Assembly: GCF_009720385.1 (NCBI RefSeq)
Contig: NZ_WARX01000006.1
Location: 62,001-126,000, forward strand
Direction of reading: 5' to 3'
Length of the DNA stretch: 64,000 nt
Source: Catellatospora vulcania
GTDB taxonomy: Bacteria; Actinomycetota; Actinomycetes; Mycobacteriales; Micromonosporaceae
Shown here: piece by piece, positions 1-7,519 of the stretch
Position numbering within the stretch: the stretch's first letter is position 1
Layout of the letters: every line of letters begins with the position of its first letter
Translations under genes and position numbers: made by a program
Notes under the pieces: model-generated
The model's database searches: none
Told to the model about the DNA's origin: nothing
The model's input: only the letters and a program-made list of their open reading frames with translations

Positions 1-127
1 GCCGGAACCCCGCACCCGGCACGTGGTCGTGCAGCAGCCGCGCCGCCAGCCGCCACATCAGCGGCTGCACCACCTGCTCCGGCGGCTCCAGCGGCGGGTT
101 CTCCCAGTCGATCGGGGGCAGGTCCAT
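1..127 (-). CDS. Hypothetical protein, N-terminal fragment
   Basis: The reverse strand is open from an ATG at 127 to the left edge of the window, giving about 42 residues that begin MDLPPIDWENPPLEPPEQ; the rest of the gene lies outside. The start at 127 is chosen because GGAGGG sits 7 nt upstream. In-frame ATGs at 178 and 250 would add 17 or 41 residues but have no ribosome binding site. The visible part is acidic and proline-rich followed by an arginine- and leucine-rich helix. I do not recognise a family and cannot propose a function. Confidence 0.5.
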   Translation of the reverse strand, partial: MDLPPIDWENPPLEPPEQVVQPLMWRLAARLLHDHVPGAGFR

Positions 128-571
128 CAAACCCTCCAGGGTGTACGCGACGAGGGGCACCGGGGCGGCGCAGGCCATGGGAGATGACGCGCCGCCCCGG
201 CGGCTCACACCGGCCTTGGGAGTGCCGTCGACCAGCGCGAGCCCGTCCATCACAGCGAAGATTCCGTGCCCTGGGAGGGGCCAGCGCAGAAATGTGGAGG
301 GGCCAGAGGGACTTGAGTCCTTACACGGCGGTGAGCAGCGACGATCCCCGCAACAGGAATCCGGAGCCACCTGCCGGAGCAGGTCACCGACCGTCAATGC
401 CCCGGACTGCCGGAAGATGCGGTCGCCCGGACCACTCGTTGCGAAGATCGCTGCTTCGCCGCAAAAAGTGAGGCGAGACCTCAGGTTTTGACCTGAAACA
501 GCGATCACCGTCCGGAGGGAGCGATGCCGTAAACCATTTGGCAGCGGTGGGGCAGATGACCAGGCTGGGCG
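128..571. other. Intergenic region between divergent genes
   Basis: A 444-nt gap between the leftward partial gene and the rightward gene at 572. Apart from the 61-nt hairpin element at 446-506 I see no credible coding sequence: the small ORFs here have no ribosome binding site and arginine/proline-rich shadow-type translations. It should contain the promoters of both flanking genes, but no clear -35/-10 pair stands out. Confidence 0.4.
446..506 (-). repeat. 61-nt GATC-ended hairpin element, family A copy 1
   Basis: A 61-nt imperfect inverted repeat that starts with GATCGCTG and ends with CAGCGATC. Read on the minus strand it resembles the element at 1816-1876: it starts GATCGCTGTTTC and carries GAGGTCT and GCCTCACTTT in the centre. 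The arms contain several mismatches, so it is a degraded copy. It lies between divergent genes and therefore does not sit behind a known gene. Confidence 0.6.
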
Positions 572-1810
572 GTGATGAGTGACGCCGACGACGCACCGCG
601 CTGGCAATACGACCCCGTCCGCACTCTTGCCGGGGACCTCCAGCGAGGGCACGGCATGGGTGTGGTGAAGGCGCACGCCGAAGCGGCCGGCCCGGACGCC
701 GTCTTCGCCTGCGTCCAGCGCGACCACCGATGGTGGTGGCTCGACGAGCGGCCGGAGTACCTGGCCAGGCTCATGCTCAAGCTGCGGATGGATCCGACCG
801 CGGTGGTCGCCCTGCTGCACGCTGCCGAGGACCTCGAATCCGACGACGACAACACCTTCGATATGGCACTCGGTGTGCTGGAGACACTCGGCTTCGCGGG
901 CGACGAGCAGGTCGTACGGGCACTTCGGCACTACGTGATCCACGGTGTGCGCTGGCTGGAGGTGCTGGAGGCGATCGCCCGGCGGTGGCCGCGGGCGACG
1001 TGGGACGACCTGGACGGCATCGCGCTCGCCCGGCTGACCCCGGCCATGGCGGACGAAGTCTTCGCCAGCAGGCAGCCCTGGCTCGGCTGGGCGGCACGCC
1101 ACGCACGGGTGGCTCGGCTGGCCCAGCGCCGGTCTGCGCGCCCCCCGCGCCCGGCCCCCGCTCTGGCACCCGACGCCGACCAGCTGCTGGCGTTGCTGGC
1201 CGACCCCGCGCAGCCGCGGGCCGACAAGCGAAGCGCCCTGCGCGACCTGGCCCGTTCCGGATCGGACCGCAGACTCCTCGGGTTGGCCGAGGAACTGCGT
1301 GGTATCCCTGGCCTCTCCGACGCGGTGATGGCGCTCGGACCGGCCGCGCTGGACCATGCCCGCGCGTGGGTGACGGGCGACCGGCTGGTCTGGCTGGGCG
1401 GCAGCCTGCTGGCGGCCCACGGCACAGAACGCGACATTCCCCGGCTGCTCGCCGTATGGGACCGGCTGTGGGACAGCGACGACTGGTGCGGCTTCGACCG
1501 GCTCGCCGACGGGTTCGCGCGCTTCGGGGCCCTGGCCGCCGACGCCGCCCCGCGGCTGCGAGCGGTGATCCGGCAGACGCCGCACTCGTACGAACGCACC
1601 GCCTGCCTGCGCGCACTACTGGCAATCGACCCGGTCGGCGCGGAAGGCCCCCTCGCACTGGGCCTGCTCGACTGCGAGCAGGACGTCCGCAGCCTCGCGG
1701 TGGCCCACGCACCCGACTCCAAGTTCACCCGCCAGGCACTGACCACCCGAAAAGACGACCCGACCGAGGCCCCGGAGATCCGCCAGGCCGCCGCCGCCCG
1801 GCTCGGCTGA
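572..1810 (+). CDS. HEAT-repeat-like hypothetical protein
   Basis: A 412-residue soluble protein read from GTG 572; an ATG lies at the next codon (575), so the start is one of these two. There is no signal peptide or membrane segment. The sequence is a series of short amphipathic helices with repeated LLALL/ALRDLA-type leucine patterns, spaced roughly every 30-40 residues, which is what HEAT or armadillo scaffolds look like. A WWW run is at residues 54-56. The C-terminal part around 'LLDCEQDVRSLAV' looks like a typical HEAT repeat. Such folds bind proteins or nucleic acid, but no partner can be named. A family-A hairpin follows 5 nt after the stop. Confidence 0.7.
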   Translation: MMSDADDAPRWQYDPVRTLAGDLQRGHGMGVVKAHAEAAGPDAVFACVQRDHRWWWLDERPEYLARLMLKLRMDPTAVVALLHAAEDLESDDDNTFDMALGVLETLGFAGDEQVVRALRHYVIHGVRWLEVLEAIARRWPRATWDDLDGIALARLTPAMADEVFASRQPWLGWAARHARVARLAQRRSARPPRPAPALAPDADQLLALLADPAQPRADKRSALRDLARSGSDRRLLGLAEELRGIPGLSDAVMALGPAALDHARAWVTGDRLVWLGGSLLAAHGTERDIPRLLAVWDRLWDSDDWCGFDRLADGFARFGALAADAAPRLRAVIRQTPHSYERTACLRALLAIDPVGAEGPLALGLLDCEQDVRSLAVAHAPDSKFTRQALTTRKDDPTEAPEIRQAAAARLG

Positions 1811-1815
1811 GGAAA

Positions 1816-1876
1816 GATCGCTGTTTCGTGTCGAAAACTGTGGTCTGACCTCACTTTCTGACACCAACTAGCGATC
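1816..1876 (+). repeat. 61-nt GATC-ended hairpin element, family A copy 2
   Basis: Inverted repeat of 61 nt starting GATCGCTGTTTCGTGTC and ending with GATC, placed 5 nt after the stop of the preceding gene. The two arms match over most of 30 nt with about seven mismatches. Centre GTGGTCTGACCTCAC is shared with copies at 446 (reverse) and 14468. Position suggests use as a transcription terminator or 3' UTR structure. Confidence 0.65.
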
Positions 1877-2008
1877 TTGGACCGGCGGCGGGTCGGCGGC
1901 GGCGGCGGTGTCGTACAGGGGCGGTAGAAATCAGGTCGGCGCTTGGGGGCCTGCGCCGGGGGTCGGGTGTTGTTCCGGTATTGCCGTGGGACGAGCCTGG
2001 AGGCCGCT

Positions 2009-3364
2009 GTGTCCCGTCCGCCGCTGGGCAGACTGATCGCCGAGACCCGACGACGACGCGGGTACAGCCAGACCAGGCTCGCCGCGCTGCTCTGCGCCGC
2101 CGCCGGCGTCACCACGGTGACCAGGCACGAGGTGAGCCGCTGGGAGCGCGGTGACCGGCTGCCTGGCGCGCAGTGGCTGGCCTGGCTGGCGCTGGTGCTG
2201 GACCTGCCGCCCGCGTGGCTGGCCGCCGCTGCGCGGCCGGTCGGGCACCCGGCTCCCGCCGATGGCGTCACCCGGCTGCACCGGCTCGCCGAGCAGTGGC
2301 TGCGCCACACCGTGCACAGCGACGTCGTGCCGGGCGAGTCCCGGAACTTGTCGGAGTGGCACGCCGCTCGCCGGCTCACCGGTTCCGGCGATGCCGCCGG
2401 ATCGGCGCACCCCGGGGTCGGCCGGTTCTTCGCGGGGCCTGGCGACGCGGAGTCCGCGCAGCTCGACCGGCTCATCGCCGAACTGCGGTGGATGGACGAT
2501 CTCATCGGCGGTGCCGATCTGGCCCCGGTGGCGCACCGGCGCTGGTCCCAGGCGGCCGACCGGCTGCACCGTGCCCACGGCGCGCAACGGCGACGCCTGC
2601 TGCGGCCGGTGACGGAGTTGGCGCAGCTCGCCGGGTGGACCGCCGCCGACGCCGGGGACCGGGCGACGGCGCTGGGGGCGTACCGGGAGGGGCTGGTACT
2701 GGCGATGGAGGCGGACGACCCGGCGTTGGGCGGGCACGTGCTGGGCGCGGCCAGCCACCTGCTCTGCGACGCCGATCCGCGGGCGGCCTGGCGGCTGGCC
2801 CGGATCGCCGCGGCGGGCACGCGCCGCGCGGGCAGTTTCGGGCTGCGGGCGCTGCTCGCGCACCGGGCGGCGCTGGCCGCGGCGCGGGCCGGGGACGGTC
2901 GGGCCGCGGCCGACGGGCTGCTGGTCGCCCGGCGGCTCGGCGACCGGGTGCGCCCGGAGCACGAACCGTCCTGGCTGTACTGGCTGGACCAGGCGGAACT
3001 GGCCGCGATGGCGGGCCGGTGCCTGGTCGCGCTGGACCGGCCGGCGCGGGCGCTGCCGTTGCTGGAGCAGCCGGGCCTGCGGCGGCCGCGGCGCGGTCAA
3101 CCGCGTACCCGGGCGGTCTATGCGGGCTGGCTGGCGCGTGCCCTGCTCGGCGTCGGCGAGGTGGAGCAGGCCTGCGCGGTCGGCGCGGACGCGGCGGTCG
3201 AGGCGGTGCGCGCCGGGTCGGTGCGGGCGGCCGAGCAGACCCGTGAACTGTCGGTGCGGCTGGCGGCCCGCCCGCAGACCCGCGCGGTACGTGAGTTGAG
3301 TGAACTGATCACCCAGCTCACGTCATACCTACCGGGGTCATCCACCCGGCTGGGAGTGAACTAA
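2009..3364 (+). CDS. XRE-family helix-turn-helix regulator with TPR-like C-terminus
   Basis: A 451-residue protein. Start GTG 2009 is preferred because GGAGG lies 5 nt upstream; an earlier in-frame start at 1943 adds a non-conserved leader. Residues about 5-70 form an XRE/Cro-type helix-turn-helix ('LGRLIAETRRRRGYSQTRLA', then 'RHEVSRWERG'), the DNA-binding part. The remaining 380 residues are alanine/leucine/arginine-rich paired helices typical of tetratricopeptide sensor regions in actinomycete XRE regulators. Ligand and targets are unknown. Its stop codon TAA is embedded in the TAAGTT hexamer that probably drives the next gene, so the two may be independently transcribed despite a 9-nt gap. 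Confidence 0.75.
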   Translation: MSRPPLGRLIAETRRRRGYSQTRLAALLCAAAGVTTVTRHEVSRWERGDRLPGAQWLAWLALVLDLPPAWLAAAARPVGHPAPADGVTRLHRLAEQWLRHTVHSDVVPGESRNLSEWHAARRLTGSGDAAGSAHPGVGRFFAGPGDAESAQLDRLIAELRWMDDLIGGADLAPVAHRRWSQAADRLHRAHGAQRRRLLRPVTELAQLAGWTAADAGDRATALGAYREGLVLAMEADDPALGGHVLGAASHLLCDADPRAAWRLARIAAAGTRRAGSFGLRALLAHRAALAAARAGDGRAAADGLLVARRLGDRVRPEHEPSWLYWLDQAELAAMAGRCLVALDRPARALPLLEQPGLRRPRRGQPRTRAVYAGWLARALLGVGEVEQACAVGADAAVEAVRAGSVRAAEQTRELSVRLAARPQTRAVRELSELITQLTSYLPGSSTRLGVN

Positions 3365-3367
3365 GTT
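3362..3367 (+). promoter_or_regulatory. TAAGTT -10 element, leaderless start of 3374 gene
   Basis: TAAGTT fits TANNNT and is followed by exactly 6 nt and then ATG 3374, with no Shine-Dalgarno sequence. This is the layout of actinobacterial leaderless transcripts. It overlaps the stop codon of the upstream regulator. Confidence 0.55.
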
Positions 3368-3373
3368 CGTCCC

Positions 3374-4444
3374 ATGACCATTCACCCGGTGGACCGGGCC
3401 GCGCTGCGTCCGCGGGTCGAGAAGGCCCTGGCGGTCTTCCTGGCCGACCGCCGGGCGCACATGGCGGGCATCGACGCCGGCCTGGGCCCGCTGGCCGACG
3501 CCGTGGAGGCGTTCGTGCTGGGCGGTGGCAAGCGCCTGCGCCCGGCCTTCGCCTACTGGGGCTACCGCGGCGCGGGCGGCGACGACCGCGACGACGTGGT
3601 GTCCGCGCTGGCCGCGCTGGAGCTGGTGCAGGCCAGCGCGCTGATGCACGACGACCTGATGGACGCCTCCGACACCCGCCGCGGCGAGCCCGCGGTGCAC
3701 CGCCGGTTCGCGATGCTGCACGACCGCGAGCGCTGGCAGGGCGGGGCGGCCGGGTTCGGCGCCGCGGCGGCGATCCTGCTCGGCGACCTGTGCCTGGTCT
3801 GGTCGGACGAGATGTTGCACACGACCGGGCTCGACCCGGTGACCGTGGCGCGGGCGCGGCCGGTCTTCGACCTGATGCGCACCGAGGTCATGATCGGGCA
3901 GTACCTCGACGTGCTCACCCAGGCCTCGGCGGACACCTCGGTGGAGCGGGCGTCGCAGGTGGCCCGGTTCAAGTCGGCCAAGTACACCGTCGAGCACCCG
4001 CTGCTGCTGGGGGCGGCGCTGGCCGACGCGCCCGCCGCGCTGAGCCAGGCGTACTCGGCCTTCGGGCTGCCGCTGGGTGAGGCGTTCCAGCTGCGTGACG
4101 ACGTGCTCGGGGTGTTCGGCGACCCGGTCGCGACGGGCAAGCCGGCCGGCGACGACCTGCGCGAGGGCAAACGCACCTACCTCATCGTGATGGCACTTGC
4201 CCACGCAGCCCCCGCGGACCGCGACACGCTCGCCGCCGCGCTGGGCACCCCCGACCTCGACGAGGCCGGTGTCGCACAGCTGCGCCGGATCATCACGGAG
4301 TCGGGCGCGCTGGCCCGCACGGAGGCGTACATCGCCGAGCTGACCTCGACGGCGCTCGCCGCGCTGGAAGCCGCACCGGTCGAGCCCGAGGCGGCCGAGA
4401 TGCTGCGCGAGCTGGCCGACGCCTCGGTGCACCGGGCCGCCTGA
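3374..4444 (+). CDS. Polyprenyl (geranylgeranyl-type) diphosphate synthase, IdsA2-like
   Basis: A 356-residue trans-prenyltransferase that condenses isopentenyl diphosphate with allylic diphosphates. Visible signatures are GGKRLRP at about 51-57 (IPP binding), the first aspartate-rich motif DDLMDASD at 93-100, KYT at 203-205, and the second aspartate-rich motif in RDDVLGVFGD at 241-250. Chain length cannot be read with certainty; short C20-type products are usual for this group. Position beside an MptA-like mannosyltransferase matches mycobacterial idsA2 (Rv2173)-mptA (Rv2174), consistent with supply of polyprenyl carriers or carotenoid precursors; lycopene cyclase genes lie 2 kb downstream. 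Confidence 0.85.
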   Translation: MTIHPVDRAALRPRVEKALAVFLADRRAHMAGIDAGLGPLADAVEAFVLGGGKRLRPAFAYWGYRGAGGDDRDDVVSALAALELVQASALMHDDLMDASDTRRGEPAVHRRFAMLHDRERWQGGAAGFGAAAAILLGDLCLVWSDEMLHTTGLDPVTVARARPVFDLMRTEVMIGQYLDVLTQASADTSVERASQVARFKSAKYTVEHPLLLGAALADAPAALSQAYSAFGLPLGEAFQLRDDVLGVFGDPVATGKPAGDDLREGKRTYLIVMALAHAAPADRDTLAAALGTPDLDEAGVAQLRRIITESGALARTEAYIAELTSTALAALEAAPVEPEAAEMLRELADASVHRAA

Positions 4445-4445
4445 A

Positions 4446-4886
4446 CTACCGCAGCACCTGGCGGAAGCTCTCGTAGTGGTCGCCGGTGTAGTAGAGGTCC
4501 CCGTCGCGGCCGGCCACCAGCCGCCGCGCGCCGCGGTCGCGTGAACCCGGCGTGGGCACCGTGTACTCCCGGTAGTAGCCGCGCGGCTGCCGGGGCAGGA
4601 TGCCCTCCAGGTTGCCGAACACGGTGCCGTCCTTGTCGTACGGGAACGGCCCGTTCGCGTCGATCAGCGCGACCGTGGCGACCGCCTCCTTGGGCAGGTC
4701 GCGCAGGGGCACCGTGGGCAGCCCCGACACCGGGGTCGCACCCGCCGACGCCGCGGGCGGGCCGCTCTCACCGGACGGCGCCATGGCGGTACGCGCGCAG
4801 TACCCCACCAGCGCCATGAGCGCGATCAGCAGCACCGCCACCACGGCGGTGATCGCGATGTTGCGCCGCGTCGCGAACCTGTCCAC
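4446..4886 (-). CDS. Guanyl-specific ribonuclease (RNase Sa/barnase superfamily), N-terminally anchored
   Basis: A protein of about 146 residues from GTG 4886; an upstream in-frame ATG near 4936 is possible. Residues 10-28 are a hydrophobic segment after a basic start, acting as signal peptide or anchor, followed by a Pro/Ala/Ser-rich spacer to about 60. Residues 64-146 are closely similar in pattern to Streptomyces RNase Sa, including GPFPY, GTVFGN, GYYREYTV, RGARRLV and YYTGDHY. The catalytic set maps to E107, R121/R122 and H137. The two cysteines that form the single disulfide of RNase Sa are absent. It would cleave RNA after guanine outside the membrane. No barstar-like inhibitor gene is visible next to it; the stop is 1 nt from the end of the convergent synthase gene. 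Confidence 0.8.
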   Translation of the reverse strand: MDRFATRRNIAITAVVAVLLIALMALVGYCARTAMAPSGESGPPAASAGATPVSGLPTVPLRDLPKEAVATVALIDANGPFPYDKDGTVFGNLEGILPRQPRGYYREYTVPTPGSRDRGARRLVAGRDGDLYYTGDHYESFRQVLR

Positions 4887-4943
4887 ATCAGGCAGTGTGC
4901 GGTGTCGCGGGGGCGCGATCAAGGACCGTGGAATCATCAACGG

Positions 4944-6506
4944 GTGCTCCCCCATGCCGCCACCCGTGCCACCGTCGCCCTGGGCTGCGTCTCGGGCGTG
5001 CTGCTGGCCGTCTCGGCATACCTGGCGGGCGCGTTGCCCAGCGGCGACCCTGGCCCTGGGCTGCGGCTGGGCGGGTTCGGCGCGGTGCGGGGGAGTTTCG
5101 TGCTGGGACTGGTCTGCTGGCTGGCCGGCATGGCCGGCTGGACCGCCGCGTGGTGGCGGCTCGGCCGCGCCGACGGCATGATCGCCGGCCGGCAGGCAGC
5201 GGACCCCGCCGGGGCCGCGAAACGCAACGGCGCGGCGTGGCGGGTGCTGGCGATCGGGGCGGCGTGGGCCGCGCCGCTGCTGGTCGCACCGCCGCTGGGC
5301 AGCCGGGACGCGTACGCGTACGCCTGCCAGGGTTGGCTGTGGCGCGTTGGCCTGGACCCGTACGCGATGGGTGTCGCCGACGGCGGCTGCCCCTGGACCA
5401 CGTCGGTGCCCGAGCTGTGGTGGCACACGCCGACGCCCTACGGCCCGGTCGCGGTGCTGCTCACCGGCGCGGTGACCGGCCTCGGCGGCCTGCTCGGCGC
5501 GCTGGCGGGCCTGCGCCTGCTCACCCTCGCCGCGGTGGCCGTGCTCGCCGTCGCCCTGCCGCCCCTGGCCCGCGCCTGCGGCGTCCCCGTCCCCGCCGCC
5601 TACTGGCTGGCCCTGCTCACCCCCTTGACCGCCGTCCACGCCCTCTCCGCGCTCCACAACGACGCCCTGGTCGCCACCCTCGTGATCACCGCCCTGACCC
5701 TGGCCGTGGCCCACCGCGCCGCCCAAGATCCCAACGATCTTGCGCAAACTGGTGCCCTTTTGCCCGCTTCAGGCGTGTCGTCCCCACGGTCCGCGCAAGA
5801 TCGTCGCGGTGGGGGTGGGGCGGCGGGGGCGGGGTGGTGGGGGGCGGTCGGGGCCGGGGTTGTCGTGGCGGGGGCGGTCGGGGTCAAGGTGACGGCGGTG
5901 GTGGCGGTGCCGTTCGTGCTGGTGCTGCTGGGGCGGCGGTGGTGGGCGGCGGCTGCGGCGGGGATTGGCGCGTTCGTCGGGGTCAGTGCGGTGAGCGGGC
6001 TGGGGCTCGGGTGGATCGCGGCGCTGCGCGGGACCGGGGAGCTGGTGCAGTGGAGTTCGCCGCCGACGGCGGTGGGCATGGCCGCGGGGTATGTGCTGCG
6101 GCTGGCCGGGCGGGACGAGTGGGTCGACGCGGCGGTGGCCGTCGGGCGGGCGCTGGGGCTGGTGGCGCTGGCGGCGGCCGGGGTCTGGGCGCTGCTGCAT
6201 GCGTGGCGACGGCGACACGACACGGGGGCGGTGGTGCGGGCATGCGGGTGGCTGATGGTGGCGACGGCGCTGCTCGGGCCGGTGTTCTATCCCTGGTACG
6301 CGCTCGCGCCGCTGGCGGTGCTGGCCGCCGCGGATACCGACCCGCGCCGTCGGCGGTGGCTCGCCATCGGGGCCGTGGCCTGCGCATTCCTGACGTTGCC
6401 CAACGGGCTCGGGGTGCCGGTGCTGACCAAGGCGGTCGGGGCGTTCGCGGTCACGGCCGCGCTGATCGTCGCCGCCGTCCGGTCCAGACCCAGAGCGACA
6501 GGGTGA
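4944..6506 (+). CDS. mptA: Polyprenol-phosphomannose-dependent alpha-1,6-mannosyltransferase, MptA/MptB family
   Basis: About 520 residues from GTG 4944 (GTG 4902 would add 14). It is a GT-C fold integral membrane enzyme with roughly 10-12 hydrophobic segments. The family hallmark is the extracytoplasmic loop after the first helices: 'PPLGSRDAYAYACQGWL' followed by 'GLDPYAMG' and 'WWHTPTPYGPVAVLL', carrying the catalytic aspartate. It extends the alpha-1,6-mannan core of lipomannan using polyprenyl-phosphate mannose. Synteny with Rv2173-Rv2175c favours mptA over mptB. Residues about 264-290 are a hydrophilic insert encoded by a long inverted repeat (5734-5804), and codon choice flips from C-ending/GGC to GGG-rich at that point. 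The 3' end overlaps the convergent crtYd by 56 nt. Confidence 0.8.
   Translation: MLPHAATRATVALGCVSGVLLAVSAYLAGALPSGDPGPGLRLGGFGAVRGSFVLGLVCWLAGMAGWTAAWWRLGRADGMIAGRQAADPAGAAKRNGAAWRVLAIGAAWAAPLLVAPPLGSRDAYAYACQGWLWRVGLDPYAMGVADGGCPWTTSVPELWWHTPTPYGPVAVLLTGAVTGLGGLLGALAGLRLLTLAAVAVLAVALPPLARACGVPVPAAYWLALLTPLTAVHALSALHNDALVATLVITALTLAVAHRAAQDPNDLAQTGALLPASGVSSPRSAQDRRGGGGAAGAGWWGAVGAGVVVAGAVGVKVTAVVAVPFVLVLLGRRWWAAAAAGIGAFVGVSAVSGLGLGWIAALRGTGELVQWSSPPTAVGMAAGYVLRLAGRDEWVDAAVAVGRALGLVALAAAGVWALLHAWRRRHDTGAVVRACGWLMVATALLGPVFYPWYALAPLAVLAAADTDPRRRRWLAIGAVACAFLTLPNGLGVPVLTKAVGAFAVTAALIVAAVRSRPRATG
5734..5804 (+). repeat. Inverted-repeat element inside the mannosyltransferase gene
   Basis: Perfect 12-nt arms ACGATCTTGCGC (5734-5745) and GCGCAAGATCGT (5793-5804) enclose 47 nt. 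A smaller CAAGATC/GATCTTG palindrome precedes it at 5724-5742. Like the intergenic hairpins elsewhere it starts and ends with GATC (5736 and 5802), but it is in frame within a coding region, adding about 24 residues to a membrane-protein loop. Confidence 0.6.
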
Positions 6507-6759
6507 ACAGCACCAGGGCGAAACCGAACACCAGATCCTCGACCGGGGCGTACGCGATGCGCAGGCCCGTGATCTCCTCGGGCGCGTAGCGGACCACCCC
6601 GCGGCCCGTGAGCACCCCGTTGCTGAGCAGCTGGAACAGCAGCACGATCGGGTACGTCGCCCAGAAGGCGAGGCTCAGCAGCACCCGGGTCCGCAGCACC
6701 AGCAGGTCGACGGCCACCGCGGCGGCCAGGCCGAGCACGGCGGCCGTGGTGTACGTCAC
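6451..6759 (-). CDS. crtYd: Lycopene cyclase domain protein, CrtYd-type subunit
   Basis: A 102-residue membrane protein with three hydrophobic helices. Its start GTG 6759 overlaps the stop of crtYc in GTGA, so the pair is translationally coupled. The motif 'APVEDLVFGFALVLF' is the PxE(E/D) helix characteristic of heterodimeric lycopene cyclases (CrtYc/CrtYd, CrtYe/CrtYf), which close beta or epsilon rings on lycopene. Its 3' end overlaps the end of the convergent mannosyltransferase gene by 56 nt. No crtB, crtI or crtE cluster is in the window; the polyprenyl synthase at 3374 could supply C20 precursor. Confidence 0.8.
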   Translation of the reverse strand: MTYTTAAVLGLAAAVAVDLLVLRTRVLLSLAFWATYPIVLLFQLLSNGVLTGRGVVRYAPEEITGLRIAYAPVEDLVFGFALVLFTLSLWVWTGRRRRSARP

Positions 6760-7073
6760 GAGCGTCCGGCCCGGTCCAGCACCTTGCGCACGGCCTCGAA
6801 GCCGAGGATCGCGCACAGCGGCACCACCAGGAAGAACAGCAGCTCCTCCAGGGGCATCCCGCCGGGCAGCCAGACGCCCAGCACCTGGTCGTGGTCGAAG
6901 GTCCAGTGCCCGGCCGCGATCGCGAGCAGGTCCCACGCACCGAACACCAGCACCACGGGCACCGCGACCAGGAGCAGCCGCCGCCACTGGCGCAGCACCC
7001 CGACCCGCAGCGCCGGCTCCAGCCACAGCGCGCACAGCAGGCAGCCGAGCAGCACCGCCAGGTACGCGTACAC
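6756..7073 (-). CDS. crtYc: Lycopene cyclase domain protein, CrtYc-type subunit
   Basis: A 105-residue membrane protein with three predicted helices. GTG 7073 begins 2 nt after the stop of the Rv2175c-like gene, suggesting coupled translation. The signature 'GGMPLEELLFFLVVPL' contains the conserved P-x-E-E-x-x-F-F pattern of bacterial heterodimeric lycopene cyclases. It should form one half of the active cyclase with CrtYd, whose start overlaps its stop. Placement between mptA-like and Rv2175c-like genes breaks the mycobacterial order and marks a lineage-specific insertion. Confidence 0.8.
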   Translation of the reverse strand: MYAYLAVLLGCLLCALWLEPALRVGVLRQWRRLLLVAVPVVLVFGAWDLLAIAAGHWTFDHDQVLGVWLPGGMPLEELLFFLVVPLCAILGFEAVRKVLDRAGRS

Positions 7074-7075
7074 CG

Positions 7076-7435
7076 TCAGAAGGCCACGGCCTGGGCCCGG
7101 CGCTTCACCTCGCGGGCCTTGTCGCCGCCGAGCGCCGCTGCGGGCGTGCCCGGAAGCGTGTCGTCGGCGGTGTAGAGCCACCGCACGGCCTCATCGTCGT
7201 TGAACCCGGCGTCGCGCAGCAACGTCAGCACGCCGGGGAGGTGCTTGAGCACGATGTCGTTGGCCACCAGCTCCGCGGGCACCTGGCGCACGCCCTCATG
7301 GCGTACGGCCAGCAGCGCGCCGTCCTTGATCAACTGGTGCACCTTGAGGATCGACAGGCCGAGGCGCTCGGCCACGTCCGGCAGGGGCAGCCAGGTCGTG
7401 GGTGCGTCGGTCGTCGAGTGCGAAGTTTCGGCCAC
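7076..7435 (-). CDS. Rv2175c-family DNA-binding protein
   Basis: A 119-residue protein from GTG 7435, with AAGG 7 nt upstream; GTG 7441 is an alternative. 'WLPLPDVAERLGLSILKVHQLIKDG' (about residues 13-37) is a winged/helix-turn-helix unit, and the C-terminal half with 'LLRDAGFNDDEAVRWLYTAD' matches the Rv2175c family. In M. tuberculosis the orthologue is a DNA-binding substrate of the kinase PknL encoded next door. The same pairing holds here, with a PASTA kinase 800 nt away on the other strand. It is the first gene of a leftward unit with crtYc and crtYd, so kinase-responsive control of the cyclase genes is possible but unproven. Confidence 0.8.
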   Translation of the reverse strand: MAETSHSTTDAPTTWLPLPDVAERLGLSILKVHQLIKDGALLAVRHEGVRQVPAELVANDIVLKHLPGVLTLLRDAGFNDDEAVRWLYTADDTLPGTPAAALGGDKAREVKRRAQAVAF

Positions 7436-7519
7436 CTCCACACCTTGCCACGTCGCCGACCGGGCCCACCACCGCATCCCCGTCCCGGCCGCCGTGGCGG
7501 CCGAGCAGAGGAGCCTTTG

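Noticed and set aside
141-491. Two overlapping plus-strand frames upstream of the first complete gene
   Set aside because: No ribosome binding site, arginine/proline-rich composition, and they run through a hairpin element.
931-2820. Long open frame of over 600 codons on the minus strand
   Set aside because: It is antisense to two well-supported genes, has Ser/Arg/Pro-rich translation and crosses the 61-nt hairpin and the intergenic gap. Typical shadow of GC-rich third positions.
4446-5747. Long minus-strand frame continuing upstream of the RNase gene
   Set aside because: Only the part from about 4886 downward resembles a protein; the rest is antisense to the mannosyltransferase and Gly/Gln/Arg-rich.
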